From Sphingomonas sp. (GTDB lineage: Bacteria; Pseudomonadota; Alphaproteobacteria; Sphingomonadales; Sphingomonadaceae), in the NCBI GenBank assembly GCA_003248865.1, contig QFPK01000014.1, positions 29,747 to 93,746 on the forward strand: 64,000 bases of DNA. The letters run 5' to 3'. A program made the position numbers and the translations under genes. This document shows, one piece after another, positions 47,314 through 56,033 of this stretch (position 1 is its first letter; each line of letters opens with the position of its first letter). The notes under the pieces were generated by a model. That model saw only the letters and a list, made by a program, of their open reading frames with translations, was not told the origin of the DNA and did no database searches.

Positions 47314-49278
47314 TCAGGGCGTGACGATGTTGAAACCGAAGGGGAACTGATCGAGCAGCGACATGAACCGGGTGAAGGCGGCCGGGTCGCCGTTGATCCG
47401 CGCCGCGCCGGAGCCGATCGCCTGTTCCATCGTGGTCTGGCCCAGCTGGATCGAATCGAGCGTTTCCTTGGAAATGCTGAGTGTCGCCTGCGGGCTGGCG
47501 ATCGCCTCGCCATGGTTCATCACACCGTTTTCGACACGGACGCCGTAGCTCTTCTTCAGGTCGGTGAAGTCGAAGTTCAGCGTCAGCTTCTGGCCGGCCG
47601 CGCGCGGCCCGTTCAGGCGGACGGAGAGGTAATCGAACAGCATCTCGGGCGGCATGGCGCGGATCACATCCGGGCTGGCCGTGCCCGAGGTCTTCAAATT
47701 GGGAACGCCGTTCCGCAGTTCATAGGCGCCCTGCAGATAGACCGAGCGCCAGGGGCCGGATTCCGCCTGATACCCCAATTGTTCGAAGGCGTCCGCCAGC
47801 AGGGACTTGGCAGCGGCATTGTCGGGCTGGGCGAACACCAGCTGCTTCGCCGCTTCCGCCACCCAGCGGTAGTTGCCGGCCGCGAAATCCTTGCCGGCGC
47901 GGGCCAGGATCGCATCTGAGCCGCCCATATATTCCACATATTTCCTAGCGGCATCCACCGGCGCGAGCGGGTTCAGGTTCGCCGGATTGCCATCGTACCA
48001 ACCCATGTAGCGCTGATAGACCGCGCGGCTGTTGTGGCGCATCGTGCCGTAATAGCCGCGCGTCGCCCAATTGCCTTCCAGCTCCGCCGGAAGGGCGATC
48101 TGCTCGGCGATTTCCGGGCCGGTCTCGCCATGGTTCATCAGGTTGACGGACTGGTCGTGCAGATATTTGTACACGTCCCGCTGCTTCTTCAGATAATCCA
48201 CCACATCGGCGTTGCCCCATTTGGGCCAGTGGTGGCTCTGGAACTTCACCACCGCCTTGTCGCCGTAGAGCGCGAGGGTCTCGTCGATATAGCCGGCCCA
48301 GCGCTGGGCATCGCGCACCTGCGCACCCCTGAGTGTCAGGATGTTGTGCATGGTGTTGACGGTGTTTTCCGCCATCCACAGTGCGTTCCACTGCGGGAAC
48401 CATGTGTTCATCTCGGCCGGGGCCTCGGTGCCGGGCGTCAGCTGGAACTGCATCGTCACGCCGTCAACGGTGATCGTCTCGCCCGACTTCGAGATGATGT
48501 CGGTGGGCGGGATCAGGGTGACGGTGCCCGACGAAGTGGTCTGCCCGAGCCCTGCGTTGACGCTCCCCTGCGGGTTGCGGGGCAGCAGGGAGCCGTACAT
48601 GTACATGGCGCGGCGGCTCATGGCGTTGCCCGCGATCACATTCTCGCTGATGGCATGTTCCAGGAAGCCTTCCGGGGCGAAGATCTTCACTTTGCCGGAT
48701 TTCACATCGGCCTCGTTCACCACGCCGCGCACGCCGCCATAATGATCGACATGGCTGTGGCTGTAGATCACCGCGACGACCGGCCGCTTGCCGAGGTTCC
48801 TGGTGACGAGATCGAACGCGGCCTTCGCGGTTTCGGCGGATTGCAGCGGATCGAAGATGATCCAGCCGGTGTTGCCCTTCACGAAGGTGATGTTGGAAAG
48901 GTCATAGCCGCGCACCTGCCAGATGGTGTCGCTGACCTTGAAGAGCCCATATTGCATGTTCAGCTGGGCGTTGCGCCACAGGCTGGGGTTCACCGAATCC
49001 GGCGCCGGGGTCTCCAGCGTCAGGAACTGCTTGTAGGGCTCCAGGTTCCAGACGACCTTGCCGTTGGCATCCTTGATGGTGAGCGTGTCGGGGCGATCGA
49101 CCAGATTGCGGGTCGCATCCTCAAAATCCCGGCGATCGCTGAAGGGCAGGCTGGACAGGAACGAGGCGTTGGCGGCCTTGGTGGCCTCCGTCGCCGGCTT
49201 GCTGGGCGTGGTTTGCTGGGCAGTGGCCGGCGCGGTGAGCGCAAGCGTGGCAACGGTCAGAAGCAGGACAGCTCGCAT
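47314..49278 (-). CDS. SdsA1/BDS1-type alkylsulfatase (metallo-beta-lactamase fold)
   Basis: 654 residues with a signal peptide (TLALTAPATAQ). The zinc motif HxHxDH is HSHVDH (His174, His176, Asp178, His179); later parts have TPGTEAPAEMNTWFPQ, the dimerisation region, and a C-terminal SCP2-like domain (about from PPEMLFDYLSVRL). The family hydrolyses primary or secondary alkyl sulfates such as dodecyl sulfate to alcohols. The gene pairs with an outer-membrane channel-like gene and is divergent from a Crp/Fnr regulator with 101 bp between, pointing to inducible use of sulfate esters. Confidence 0.9.
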   Translation of the reverse strand: MRAVLLLTVATLALTAPATAQQTTPSKPATEATKAANASFLSSLPFSDRRDFEDATRNLVDRPDTLTIKDANGKVVWNLEPYKQFLTLETPAPDSVNPSLWRNAQLNMQYGLFKVSDTIWQVRGYDLSNITFVKGNTGWIIFDPLQSAETAKAAFDLVTRNLGKRPVVAVIYSHSHVDHYGGVRGVVNEADVKSGKVKIFAPEGFLEHAISENVIAGNAMSRRAMYMYGSLLPRNPQGSVNAGLGQTTSSGTVTLIPPTDIISKSGETITVDGVTMQFQLTPGTEAPAEMNTWFPQWNALWMAENTVNTMHNILTLRGAQVRDAQRWAGYIDETLALYGDKAVVKFQSHHWPKWGNADVVDYLKKQRDVYKYLHDQSVNLMNHGETGPEIAEQIALPAELEGNWATRGYYGTMRHNSRAVYQRYMGWYDGNPANLNPLAPVDAARKYVEYMGGSDAILARAGKDFAAGNYRWVAEAAKQLVFAQPDNAAAKSLLADAFEQLGYQAESGPWRSVYLQGAYELRNGVPNLKTSGTASPDVIRAMPPEMLFDYLSVRLNGPRAAGQKLTLNFDFTDLKKSYGVRVENGVMNHGEAIASPQATLSISKETLDSIQLGQTTMEQAIGSGAARINGDPAAFTRFMSLLDQFPFGFNIVTP

Positions 49279-49379
49279 GGTGTTTCCCCCTTGATCCGCG
49301 GCCGATTAACAGCAATCGCGAAAGCCAATTGTCCCGCAGGCACATTGTTGGCAGAAGAAAACCTCTTTGGGGGTGGCGT

Positions 49380-50066
49380 ATGGGGACTATGCGGCCGACG
49401 CGGAGAGATGCAGAGGCGGTGCTGCGACGGGAGGGTTGGCTGTCGCTGCAGCCGAAGCCGTTTCAGGATGATGTGCTGGCGCGGTGCCGGCTGCTGTTTT
49501 TCGCGGCGAACGAGCCCATCTATCGCGTCGGCGATCCGCCGGGCGGGCTCTATGGGCTGGTTTCCGGCAATGCGCTGGTGCAGTCGTCTCCGCCCTACAG
49601 TTCTCTGCAGATGATCAAGGTGGGAACACCAGGCATGTGGACGGGGGAGGGCGCTTTCCTGACCCGCCAGCCGCGCCGCATCGAGTTGAGGGCCCGTGAG
49701 GCGACCTGGGTGATGCATCTGCCGCTGGAGCAGATGGACCGCATGGTGGCGGCGGATCCGATGGTGCTGCGCGCCTTCTGCCTGCTGCTGGTGGGCACGC
49801 TTGATGTGTTGTTGCAGATGGTGAGCGGTCTGCAGATGAACGATCCGTTTCGGCGCATTGCAGCGGCCATCGACCGGTCACTGCCCCGATCCGAAACAGA
49901 ACTGACCGTCAGCCAGACCGATCTCGCCGAAATGTCTCGCACCACGCGCAAGCAGGTCGGGCCTGCGCTGAAGTTGCTGGCCGACGCCCGGATCGTGGAC
50001 CCCAGCTACCGTAAATTGCGGATTCTGGATCGCGAGAGGCTGCGCCGCTTCGCGTGGGACGAGTGA
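49380..50066 (+). CDS. Crp/Fnr-family transcriptional regulator
   Basis: 228 residues. A cyclic-nucleotide-binding-like domain (FFAANEPIYRVGDPPGGLYGL) is followed by a C-terminal winged helix with LTVSQTDLAEMSRTTRKQVGPAL. No FNR-type cysteine cluster is visible, so it is not an iron-sulfur oxygen sensor. It is divergent from the alkylsulfatase and may control it. The ATG at 49380 has GGGGGTGG before it; ATG 49389 is a possible alternative. Confidence 0.82.
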   Translation: MGTMRPTRRDAEAVLRREGWLSLQPKPFQDDVLARCRLLFFAANEPIYRVGDPPGGLYGLVSGNALVQSSPPYSSLQMIKVGTPGMWTGEGAFLTRQPRRIELRAREATWVMHLPLEQMDRMVAADPMVLRAFCLLLVGTLDVLLQMVSGLQMNDPFRRIAAAIDRSLPRSETELTVSQTDLAEMSRTTRKQVGPALKLLADARIVDPSYRKLRILDRERLRRFAWDE

Positions 50067-50084
50067 CGCGGAGGACGCGTTAAA

Positions 50085-50483
50085 TCAGGCGATCAGCTGC
50101 CAGATGACCACGCCCATGGCGCCGAACAGAGCGATGGCGTTGGCGAGCATCGCAATCGAGAAGCCCGTGGAGCGCTTGGCCGGGGCAACGGCATAGCCTT
50201 TCAGATACAGCACGCGGCCGATGGCCCAGACGAGCGCGAGAACGCCCGCCCAGATATCCGACACGATGACTGCGAACATCCACAGCGCGGGCAGGAACTG
50301 GGGCAGCGCCTCCAGCGTGTTCTGGTGGGCGCGCCAGATGCGGTTGAACGCGTCCGGGCCATGGGTGTTCGGATAATCCACCCCGTGCAGCTTGCGGGCC
50401 TTGCCGACCTCCATCGAGGTCCAGTTGTAGATGAGGATCACGAGGCCGGTGGCGAGCGTGGCGAAGGGGTAGGGGAAGTCCAT
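50085..50483 (-). CDS. MAPEG-family membrane protein
   Basis: 132 residues with four hydrophobic segments and the MAPEG-like NRIWRAHQNTLEALPQFLPAL motif. MAPEG proteins include membrane glutathione transferases and leukotriene synthases; the bacterial role is mostly unknown. Its ATG overlaps the serine palmitoyltransferase stop (TGATG), placing it in the ceramide operon and suggesting a lipid-linked function. Confidence 0.85.
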   Translation of the reverse strand: MDFPYPFATLATGLVILIYNWTSMEVGKARKLHGVDYPNTHGPDAFNRIWRAHQNTLEALPQFLPALWMFAVIVSDIWAGVLALVWAIGRVLYLKGYAVAPAKRSTGFSIAMLANAIALFGAMGVVIWQLIA

Positions 50484-51691
50484 CAGGCGGCCTCGACCTT
50501 TGGCAGGCTGTCGCGCGCGGCGACGAAGCGGGCGATGATCTCCTCGACTTCGGCCGGGGTATGGGCGGCCGAGAGCGAGCAGCGCAACAGGAAGATGCCG
50601 GCCGGCGTGGCGGGCGGGCGGCTCATGTTGCAGTAGATGCCATGCTCCAGCAGTTGGTGCCACATGGCGACCGTGCTGATCTGATCCGGCAACAACACGG
50701 CGATAATGGCGGATTCGGGAGTGTCCGTCGCCATCTTGAAGCCGGCGGCCTTCAGACCGGCGTGCAGCTGGCGGGAAACCGCCCAGAGATTCTCGCGCTT
50801 CGCCGTCGCCGTCATCAGCTTGCGGATGGAGGCTTCGGCGGTCGCCACCACGGCGGGCGGCAGCGAGGCGGTGAAGCGATAGGGGTTGCACACCAGCCGC
50901 AGGATCTCGAACTTCGGATGGTTGGAAACGGCGAAGCCGCCCACCGTGCCGACCGATTTGGAGAAGGTGCCGACCACGAAGTCGATCTCGTCCTCCAGCC
51001 CCAGTTCCTCATAGACGCCGCGGCCGTGCTTGCCGAAGAAGCCCATGGCATGCGCTTCGTCCACCAGCGTCATGGCGTTGTGCTTTTTGGCAACCGCGAC
51101 CATCTCGCGAAGCGGGGCGATGTCGCCCAGCATCGAATAGACGCCTTCCAGGATCACCAGCTTGCCGGCCTCGGCGGGCAGGCGGCCGAGGCGCTTGTCC
51201 AGATCCTCCACATTGTTGTGGCGGAAGCGGACCACCTCTGCATTGCCGAGCTTGCAGCCGTCGTAGATGGAGGCGTGGCTGTCGGCATCGAGGATGATGT
51301 AGTCGCCCTTGCCGGCCAGCGTGGAGACTATGCCGAGATTGGCCTGATAGCCCGTGCTGAACACGATTGCCGATCTGGTGCCATAGAAATCCTTCAGCGC
51401 CTGCTCGACGGCGATGTGCGGGGCGAAGGTGCCGTTCAGCACCCGGCTGCCGGTGGAGCCCGCGCCGAAATTCTCTAGCGCTGCCTTCCCAGCCGCGATC
51501 ACGTCGGGATCGAACGTCATCCCCATGTAGTTATAGGTGCCGACCAGGATCGTCTCCCGCCCGTTGATGATGGCGCGGGTGGGGGAGAGCACCTTGTCCA
51601 TCACGACGCCGAACGGATCGTGGACACCGGTGTCCAGCAGCCCCTTGTGCTCGGCGATATACGGGTCGAACTTGGAGAGAAGGTCGGTCAT
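50483..51691 (-). CDS. spt: Serine palmitoyltransferase
   Basis: 402 residues of the alpha-oxoamine synthase family. It condenses serine with an acyl thioester to 3-ketosphinganine, the first step of sphingolipid synthesis. The PLP lysine is Lys245 in GTFSKSVG; His139 (DSHASIYDG), Asp211 and His214 (DEAH) complete the site. These four sit at a constant 20-residue offset from the described His159, Asp231, His234 and Lys265 of the Sphingomonas paucimobilis enzyme, and RPPATPAG near the end keeps the carboxylate-binding arginine. The dedicated ACP gene ends 3 bp upstream. Confidence 0.95.
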   Translation of the reverse strand: MTDLLSKFDPYIAEHKGLLDTGVHDPFGVVMDKVLSPTRAIINGRETILVGTYNYMGMTFDPDVIAAGKAALENFGAGSTGSRVLNGTFAPHIAVEQALKDFYGTRSAIVFSTGYQANLGIVSTLAGKGDYIILDADSHASIYDGCKLGNAEVVRFRHNNVEDLDKRLGRLPAEAGKLVILEGVYSMLGDIAPLREMVAVAKKHNAMTLVDEAHAMGFFGKHGRGVYEELGLEDEIDFVVGTFSKSVGTVGGFAVSNHPKFEILRLVCNPYRFTASLPPAVVATAEASIRKLMTATAKRENLWAVSRQLHAGLKAAGFKMATDTPESAIIAVLLPDQISTVAMWHQLLEHGIYCNMSRPPATPAGIFLLRCSLSAAHTPAEVEEIIARFVAARDSLPKVEAA

Positions 51692-51694
51692 CCC

Positions 51695-51934
51695 TCAGCC
51701 CTTCAGCTTGACGACTGCATCCGTCAACTGGCCGACGGTTTCCAGGTCGGGCAGGATGTTGAGCGGCATGTTGATGTCCCACTCGTCCTCGATGTTGGCG
51801 ACGAGGTCCATCACGGTCAGGCTGTCGAGCTCCAGATCGTCCGCGAAGCTGGTCGATTCGCTGAGCGCGATGCCCTTCTTGTTGAAGGGCTCGATCAGTT
51901 CGAGCAGGCGGGCGTAGGTTGCGGGACGATCCAT
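51695..51934 (-). CDS. Acyl carrier protein for sphingolipid synthesis
   Basis: 79 residues. The phosphopantetheine site is Ser38 in ELDSLTVMDL. It lies immediately upstream of serine palmitoyltransferase, as in other ceramide-making alphaproteobacteria where a separate ACP delivers the acyl chain. It is distinct from the fatty-acid-synthesis AcpP in its N-terminal helix (ARLLELIEPFNKKG). Confidence 0.92.
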   Translation of the reverse strand: MDRPATYARLLELIEPFNKKGIALSESTSFADDLELDSLTVMDLVANIEDEWDINMPLNILPDLETVGQLTDAVVKLKG

Positions 51935-52000
51935 CTTAAGCTCCGGCGATACAGGTTTCGCGCCCCTTTTACCGCAGAATGTGGCGGAAAAGGGTATGGA

Positions 52001-52924
52001 TCAGGGCAGCAGGCCCTGCGCCCGGTACCAGCGGGCGGTTTCGGCCATGCCCTCGGCCAGGGTGATGCGCGGCTTCCAGATGCCCAGCGAGAGGAGGGCG
52101 CTGCTGTCTGCCGACCAGTCCGGGTGGGCCATGTAGCGGGCGCGGTCCCGGCTGATGCGGGGTAGTGCGCCTTTCAGTTTCGCCCAGGCGGTGTCGCCCA
52201 GGGCTGCAAGGTGGAGCGTGGGTGCGGAGATCGGGACGGCGCGAACGCTTCGGCCGATGGCGGTCCCGATGGCATCGGCCACCTGCGCGGCGGTGTAGCC
52301 CCCGGCGCCGTCGTCGATCTCATAGACCTGCCCCGCGCTGAGCGCCGGGCCGGTGAGATCCTCGGCGAGGGCGACCAGCGCCCGGCCAAGGTCTTCACCG
52401 TAGATCATCGAGGTGACGGAGCCCTTCGGCATCGGAATGAACCCTGCGCGCGCGGTTCGCATCAGCTCCAGAAACTCCCGGTCGCCGGGGCCATAGACGC
52501 CCGGCGGGCGCACGGCGGTGACAGGCCCTTCGGCGCCGCGCGCAATCTGCTCGCCCGCCAGCTTGGACCAGCCATAGGTGGAGAGCTGCGGTTCCCGCGC
52601 CGACAACGAGGAAACGTGGACGAAGGGACGATCCTGCGCGGCGCGGCGGACGAAGGCGGTGCCGGTGATGTTGCCTTCCTCGAACCCGGTGCGGTCCGGG
52701 GCGTTGGTGACGCCCGCGATGTGGATCACGGCGTCTGCCCGCGCCATCAGCACGTCGAGCGCGGCCGGATCAGTGAGGCTGCCCGCCACCCAGCCGACGC
52801 CGTCCCGCGCCGGTTGCGGCTTGCGGGCGAGCGCCAGCACGCGATGGCCGCGCGCCAGAGCTGCCCCAATCGTGTGGCCGCCGACAAACCCGGTGCCGCC
52901 CGTGATCGCAAGATTCAGCGCCAT
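52001..52924 (-). CDS. cerR: NAD(P)-dependent epimerase/reductase, CerR-type ceramide pathway reductase
   Basis: 307 residues of the extended-SDR family. The cofactor loop is GGTGFVGG; the catalytic region is SSLSAREPQLSTYGWSKLAGE (Ser, Tyr, Lys). In Caulobacter the equivalent gene beside spt and its ACP reduces the keto group of the sphingoid intermediate. The same gene order here supports that role. It is the promoter-proximal gene of the minus-strand operon and is divergent from rsmE by 34 bp. The symbol rests on context and family, not on a test. Confidence 0.8.
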   Translation of the reverse strand: MALNLAITGGTGFVGGHTIGAALARGHRVLALARKPQPARDGVGWVAGSLTDPAALDVLMARADAVIHIAGVTNAPDRTGFEEGNITGTAFVRRAAQDRPFVHVSSLSAREPQLSTYGWSKLAGEQIARGAEGPVTAVRPPGVYGPGDREFLELMRTARAGFIPMPKGSVTSMIYGEDLGRALVALAEDLTGPALSAGQVYEIDDGAGGYTAAQVADAIGTAIGRSVRAVPISAPTLHLAALGDTAWAKLKGALPRISRDRARYMAHPDWSADSSALLSLGIWKPRITLAEGMAETARWYRAQGLLP

Positions 52925-52958
52925 GGTGCTGCCTTAGCGGCCGTGCTAGCGCCGCGCC

Positions 52959-53669
52959 ATGCGCCAGATTCCGAGATTGTTCGTGGACACCCCGCTGGAG
53001 ACCGGCGCCGAGTTGGAGCTGGAAGGCGGGCAGGTGCATTATCTGGCGACCGTGCTGCGGCTGGATCGCGGCGCGGAGCTGCGGCTGCTGGACAATCGGA
53101 CCGGGGAATGGGCGGCCGAAATCGCCGATGTCGGTCGCCGCCGGGTGGGCGTGCGGATCGGCGCGATGATCCGGGGGCGGGAAGAGACGCCCGACCTGTG
53201 GCTGCTGACGGCGCCGATCAAGGCCGAGCGCTTCGAATGGATCGTGGAGAAGGCGACCGAACTTGGGGTGCGGCGGATCGTGCCGGTGCTGACGGAGCGC
53301 ACCAACCACGCCCGGCTGAAACCGGAACGCCTGCGCGCGCATATGGTGGAGGCGGCCGAGCAGTGCGGGCGCACGGCATTGCCGGAGCTGGCCGAGGCAG
53401 TGAAGCTGCCCGCGTTGCTGGCGGAATGGGATGAGGCGCGCCAATTGCTGTTCGCCGATGAGGAGGGCGGGGCGGCGATGGACGCGCTGGCGCCCAAGCC
53501 GCCGGCTGCCATCCTGATCGGGCCCGAAGGCGGGTTTTCGTCTGCCGAACGGGCCGCGCTGCTGGCGCTTGCCGTCACGAAGCGGCTGGCGCTGGGGCCG
53601 CGCATTCTGCGGGCGGATACGGCGGTTGTGGCGGCAATTGCGCAATTCCAGCTGTTCGGTGGACATTGA
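52959..53669 (+). CDS. rsmE: 16S rRNA (uracil-1498-N3)-methyltransferase RsmE
   Basis: 236 residues of the SPOUT class: N-terminal PUA-like part (RLFVDTPLETG), then KAERFEWIVEKATELGVRRIVP, and the knotted AdoMet site GPEGGFSSAE and LGPRILRADTAVVAAIA. It methylates U1498 in the 30S decoding centre. It is followed by gshA at 53 bp, a common pairing in alphaproteobacteria. Confidence 0.95.
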   Translation: MRQIPRLFVDTPLETGAELELEGGQVHYLATVLRLDRGAELRLLDNRTGEWAAEIADVGRRRVGVRIGAMIRGREETPDLWLLTAPIKAERFEWIVEKATELGVRRIVPVLTERTNHARLKPERLRAHMVEAAEQCGRTALPELAEAVKLPALLAEWDEARQLLFADEEGGAAMDALAPKPPAAILIGPEGGFSSAERAALLALAVTKRLALGPRILRADTAVVAAIAQFQLFGGH

Positions 53670-53722
53670 GCGCCACTCGAAAGCCGCTGGCGCGCGGCAA
53701 TTCCTCTCGCTAAGGCGCGGCC

Positions 53723-55096
53723 ATGAGCAACAAGCAGGAAGCATCCGGGGACGCGGCGCCCATCGAGAGCAAGGCCGACCTGATCCGGCTGTTCGAGACT
53801 GGTGAGAAGCCGAAAGCCGACTGGCGGATCGGCACGGAGCATGAGAAGTTCGTGTTCCGCTTGTCGGATCACGGCCAGCCCAGCTGGGAAGAGCCGAACG
53901 GCATCCGCGACCTGCTGGAAGCATTCGGCCGTTACGGCTGGGATCCTGTGCTGGAAGGCGGCAAGATCATCGCCGCTACCGGTGCCGACGGCAGCCTGAG
54001 CCTGGAACCCGCCGGGCAGTTCGAGCTGTCCGGCGCGGCGCTGGAAAACCTTCACCAGACTTGCGCGGAAACGGGGCGGCACCGCGAGCAGTGTCTGGCG
54101 ATCGGTGAGGAGCTGGGGCTGGGTTTCCTGGGGCTGGGTTTCAACCCCATCGCCACGCGGGACGCGCTGCCCTGGATGCCCAAGGGGCGCTACGCGATCA
54201 TGCGGCGCCACATGCCGCGCGTGGGCACGTTGGGGCTGGACATGATGCAGCGTACCTGCACCGTGCAGACCAATCTGGATTACGGTTCCGAAGCGGACAT
54301 GGTGAAGAAGTTCCGGGTGAGCCTGGCGCTGCAGCCGCTGGGCACCGCGCTGTTCGCCAATTCACCCTTCACCGAAGGCAAGCCGAACGGCTTCTTGAGC
54401 TTCCGCAGCCATATCTGGACCGACACCGATCCGGCCCGCACCGGCATGCTGCCCTTCGTGTTCGATGTAGGCTTCGGATACGAAGCCTATGCCGATTATG
54501 CGCTGAACGTGCCGATGTATTTCGCCTATCGCAACGGCGAATATCTGGACGCGGCGGGCAAGAGCTTCCGCGATTTCATCGACGGCAAGCTGGAGATACT
54601 GCCCGGCGAGCGCGCGACCTATGGCGACTGGAAGGACCATCTCTCCACCGCCTTCCCCGAGGTTCGGCTGAAGGGCTATCTGGAAATGCGCGGCAGCGAT
54701 TCCGGCCCGCAGAACCGAATCTGTGCACTGCCCGCACTGTGGGTGGGGCTGCTGTATGACACGACCGCGCTGGATGCGGCCTGGGATCTGGTGAAGAGCT
54801 GGAGCATCGAAGGCCAGCAGCGCATGCGCGACGAAGTGCCGAAGCTGGCGCTGAAGGCGACCGCGCCGGACGGCAAGAGCCTGCAGACGCTGGCAAAGGA
54901 AGTGCTGGCCATTGCCGCTGGTGGCCTCGACCGTCGCGCCCGTGAAAACAGCATCGGTGACAGCGAAGCCGGCTTTCTGAACCCGCTGTGGGACATCGCT
55001 GACAGCGGCCGGACACTCGCAGAATATTGGCTGGAACGCTTCCACGGCCCCTGGGGCGGCCTGATCGACCCGATCTGGGACGAAGCAAGGTTTTGA
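53723..55096 (+). CDS. gshA: Glutamate-cysteine ligase (plant/proteobacterial type)
   Basis: 457 residues. The GCS2-type body opens WRIGTEHEKFVF and carries MRRHMPRVGTLGLDMMQRTCTVQ-like substrate and ATP residues, and LEMRGSDSGPQNRI later. It joins glutamate and cysteine, the first and limiting step of glutathione synthesis. Length fits the alphaproteobacterial class. The likely partner gshB is not in the window. Confidence 0.94.
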   Translation: MSNKQEASGDAAPIESKADLIRLFETGEKPKADWRIGTEHEKFVFRLSDHGQPSWEEPNGIRDLLEAFGRYGWDPVLEGGKIIAATGADGSLSLEPAGQFELSGAALENLHQTCAETGRHREQCLAIGEELGLGFLGLGFNPIATRDALPWMPKGRYAIMRRHMPRVGTLGLDMMQRTCTVQTNLDYGSEADMVKKFRVSLALQPLGTALFANSPFTEGKPNGFLSFRSHIWTDTDPARTGMLPFVFDVGFGYEAYADYALNVPMYFAYRNGEYLDAAGKSFRDFIDGKLEILPGERATYGDWKDHLSTAFPEVRLKGYLEMRGSDSGPQNRICALPALWVGLLYDTTALDAAWDLVKSWSIEGQQRMRDEVPKLALKATAPDGKSLQTLAKEVLAIAAGGLDRRARENSIGDSEAGFLNPLWDIADSGRTLAEYWLERFHGPWGGLIDPIWDEARF

Positions 55097-55112
55097 TTTA
55101 GCCCCTGCGGGC

Positions 55113-55200
55113 GCCGGGCGTCCGCCCGGCTTGCACCCTCGCATCGGCTCGGGCGCGCGGTCGCGGCGCTTCGTACCGGGGGCTGCGGACCCCCTGCGGC
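55113..55200. repeat. GC-rich palindromes between convergent gshA and rlmB
   Basis: Inverted repeats GCCGGGC/GCCCGGC (55113-55130, loop GTCC) and GGGGG/CCCCC (55178-55194, loop CTGCGGA) flank GCGCGCGGTCGCG, a 13-mer that recurs between the tRNA genes near 57054. There is no T-run. These are probably dispersed REP-type units that may also attenuate convergent transcription. Confidence 0.5.
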
Positions 55201-55210
55201 ATTTGCGTTC

Positions 55211-55963
55211 TCAACGGCTCGCCACTGCGTAGAGCGCGATGGCTGCCGCGTTCGAGACGTTCAGGCTTTCGACCGCGCGGGTGATGGGCAGTTTTGCCAG
55301 CACGTCCACATGCTCGCGGGTGTTGTGGCGCATGCCTTCGCCTTCCGCGCCCAGCACGATGGCCTGTGGCTGCGGCGTCAGTGCCTCGGCGAGCGTCGCC
55401 TTGGCGTCTCCGGCAAGGCCGATGCGCCAGTAGCCGGCCTCGGCGATCTCCTCCAGCGCGCGGGCGATGTTGACGACACGGACCCAGGGCACGGCTTCCA
55501 GTGCGCCGGATGCGGCACGGGCAAGCGCGCCGGATTCGGGCGGGCTGTGGCGATCCTGGGTGATGATGGCGCGGGCGCCGAACGCGGCGGCCGAGCGGAT
55601 GATGGCGCCGACATTGTGCGGATCGGTCACCTGATCCAGCAGCACCAGCGGGGCGGCCGCATCGGGATCGGTCAGCACCTCATCCAGCCAAGGGGTTTCC
55701 AGCGGCTCCACCTCCAGCACAAGGCCCTGATGCGGGGCGTCCTGCGGCACCAGCCGCGCAAGATCATGGCCATCGCCGAACTGCACCTGCAGTCCTTCGG
55801 GGATCACGATTTTCGCCAGTTCCTCATGCGTGCCGAACAGCTTCCTGAGCGTGCGGTTCGGATTGTCGAGCGCGGCATAGACCGCGTGCCGGCCATAGAG
55901 GCGCGGACGGTTCGGATCGGTGCGGTTGGCGGTGCCGTGGCGTTTGGCTGGTCGTCTGCCCAT
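55211..55963 (-). CDS. rlmB: 23S rRNA (guanosine-2251-2'-O)-methyltransferase RlmB
   Basis: 250 residues of the SpoU class. The N-terminal substrate-binding domain opens RLYGRHAVYAALDNP; the knot motifs are DQVTDPHNVGAIIRSAAAFGA, VLGAEGEGM and ESLNVSNAAAIALYA. It methylates G2251 of the ribosomal P loop. AGGGAAG precedes the ATG at 55963; the open frame further upstream belongs to the divergent thioesterase region. Confidence 0.94.
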   Translation of the reverse strand: MGRRPAKRHGTANRTDPNRPRLYGRHAVYAALDNPNRTLRKLFGTHEELAKIVIPEGLQVQFGDGHDLARLVPQDAPHQGLVLEVEPLETPWLDEVLTDPDAAAPLVLLDQVTDPHNVGAIIRSAAAFGARAIITQDRHSPPESGALARAASGALEAVPWVRVVNIARALEEIAEAGYWRIGLAGDAKATLAEALTPQPQAIVLGAEGEGMRHNTREHVDVLAKLPITRAVESLNVSNAAAIALYAVASR

Positions 55964-56033
55964 GAACTTCCCTTTATCTCCCCTGCCACTAGCATGGGTG
56001 GCCGTGGATGGAACCCCGGGCGAGAGTTGGGCC

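Noticed and set aside
49380..50066. FNR-type oxygen sensor
   Set aside because: No N-terminal cysteine cluster is present, so an iron-sulfur sensing role is not supported.
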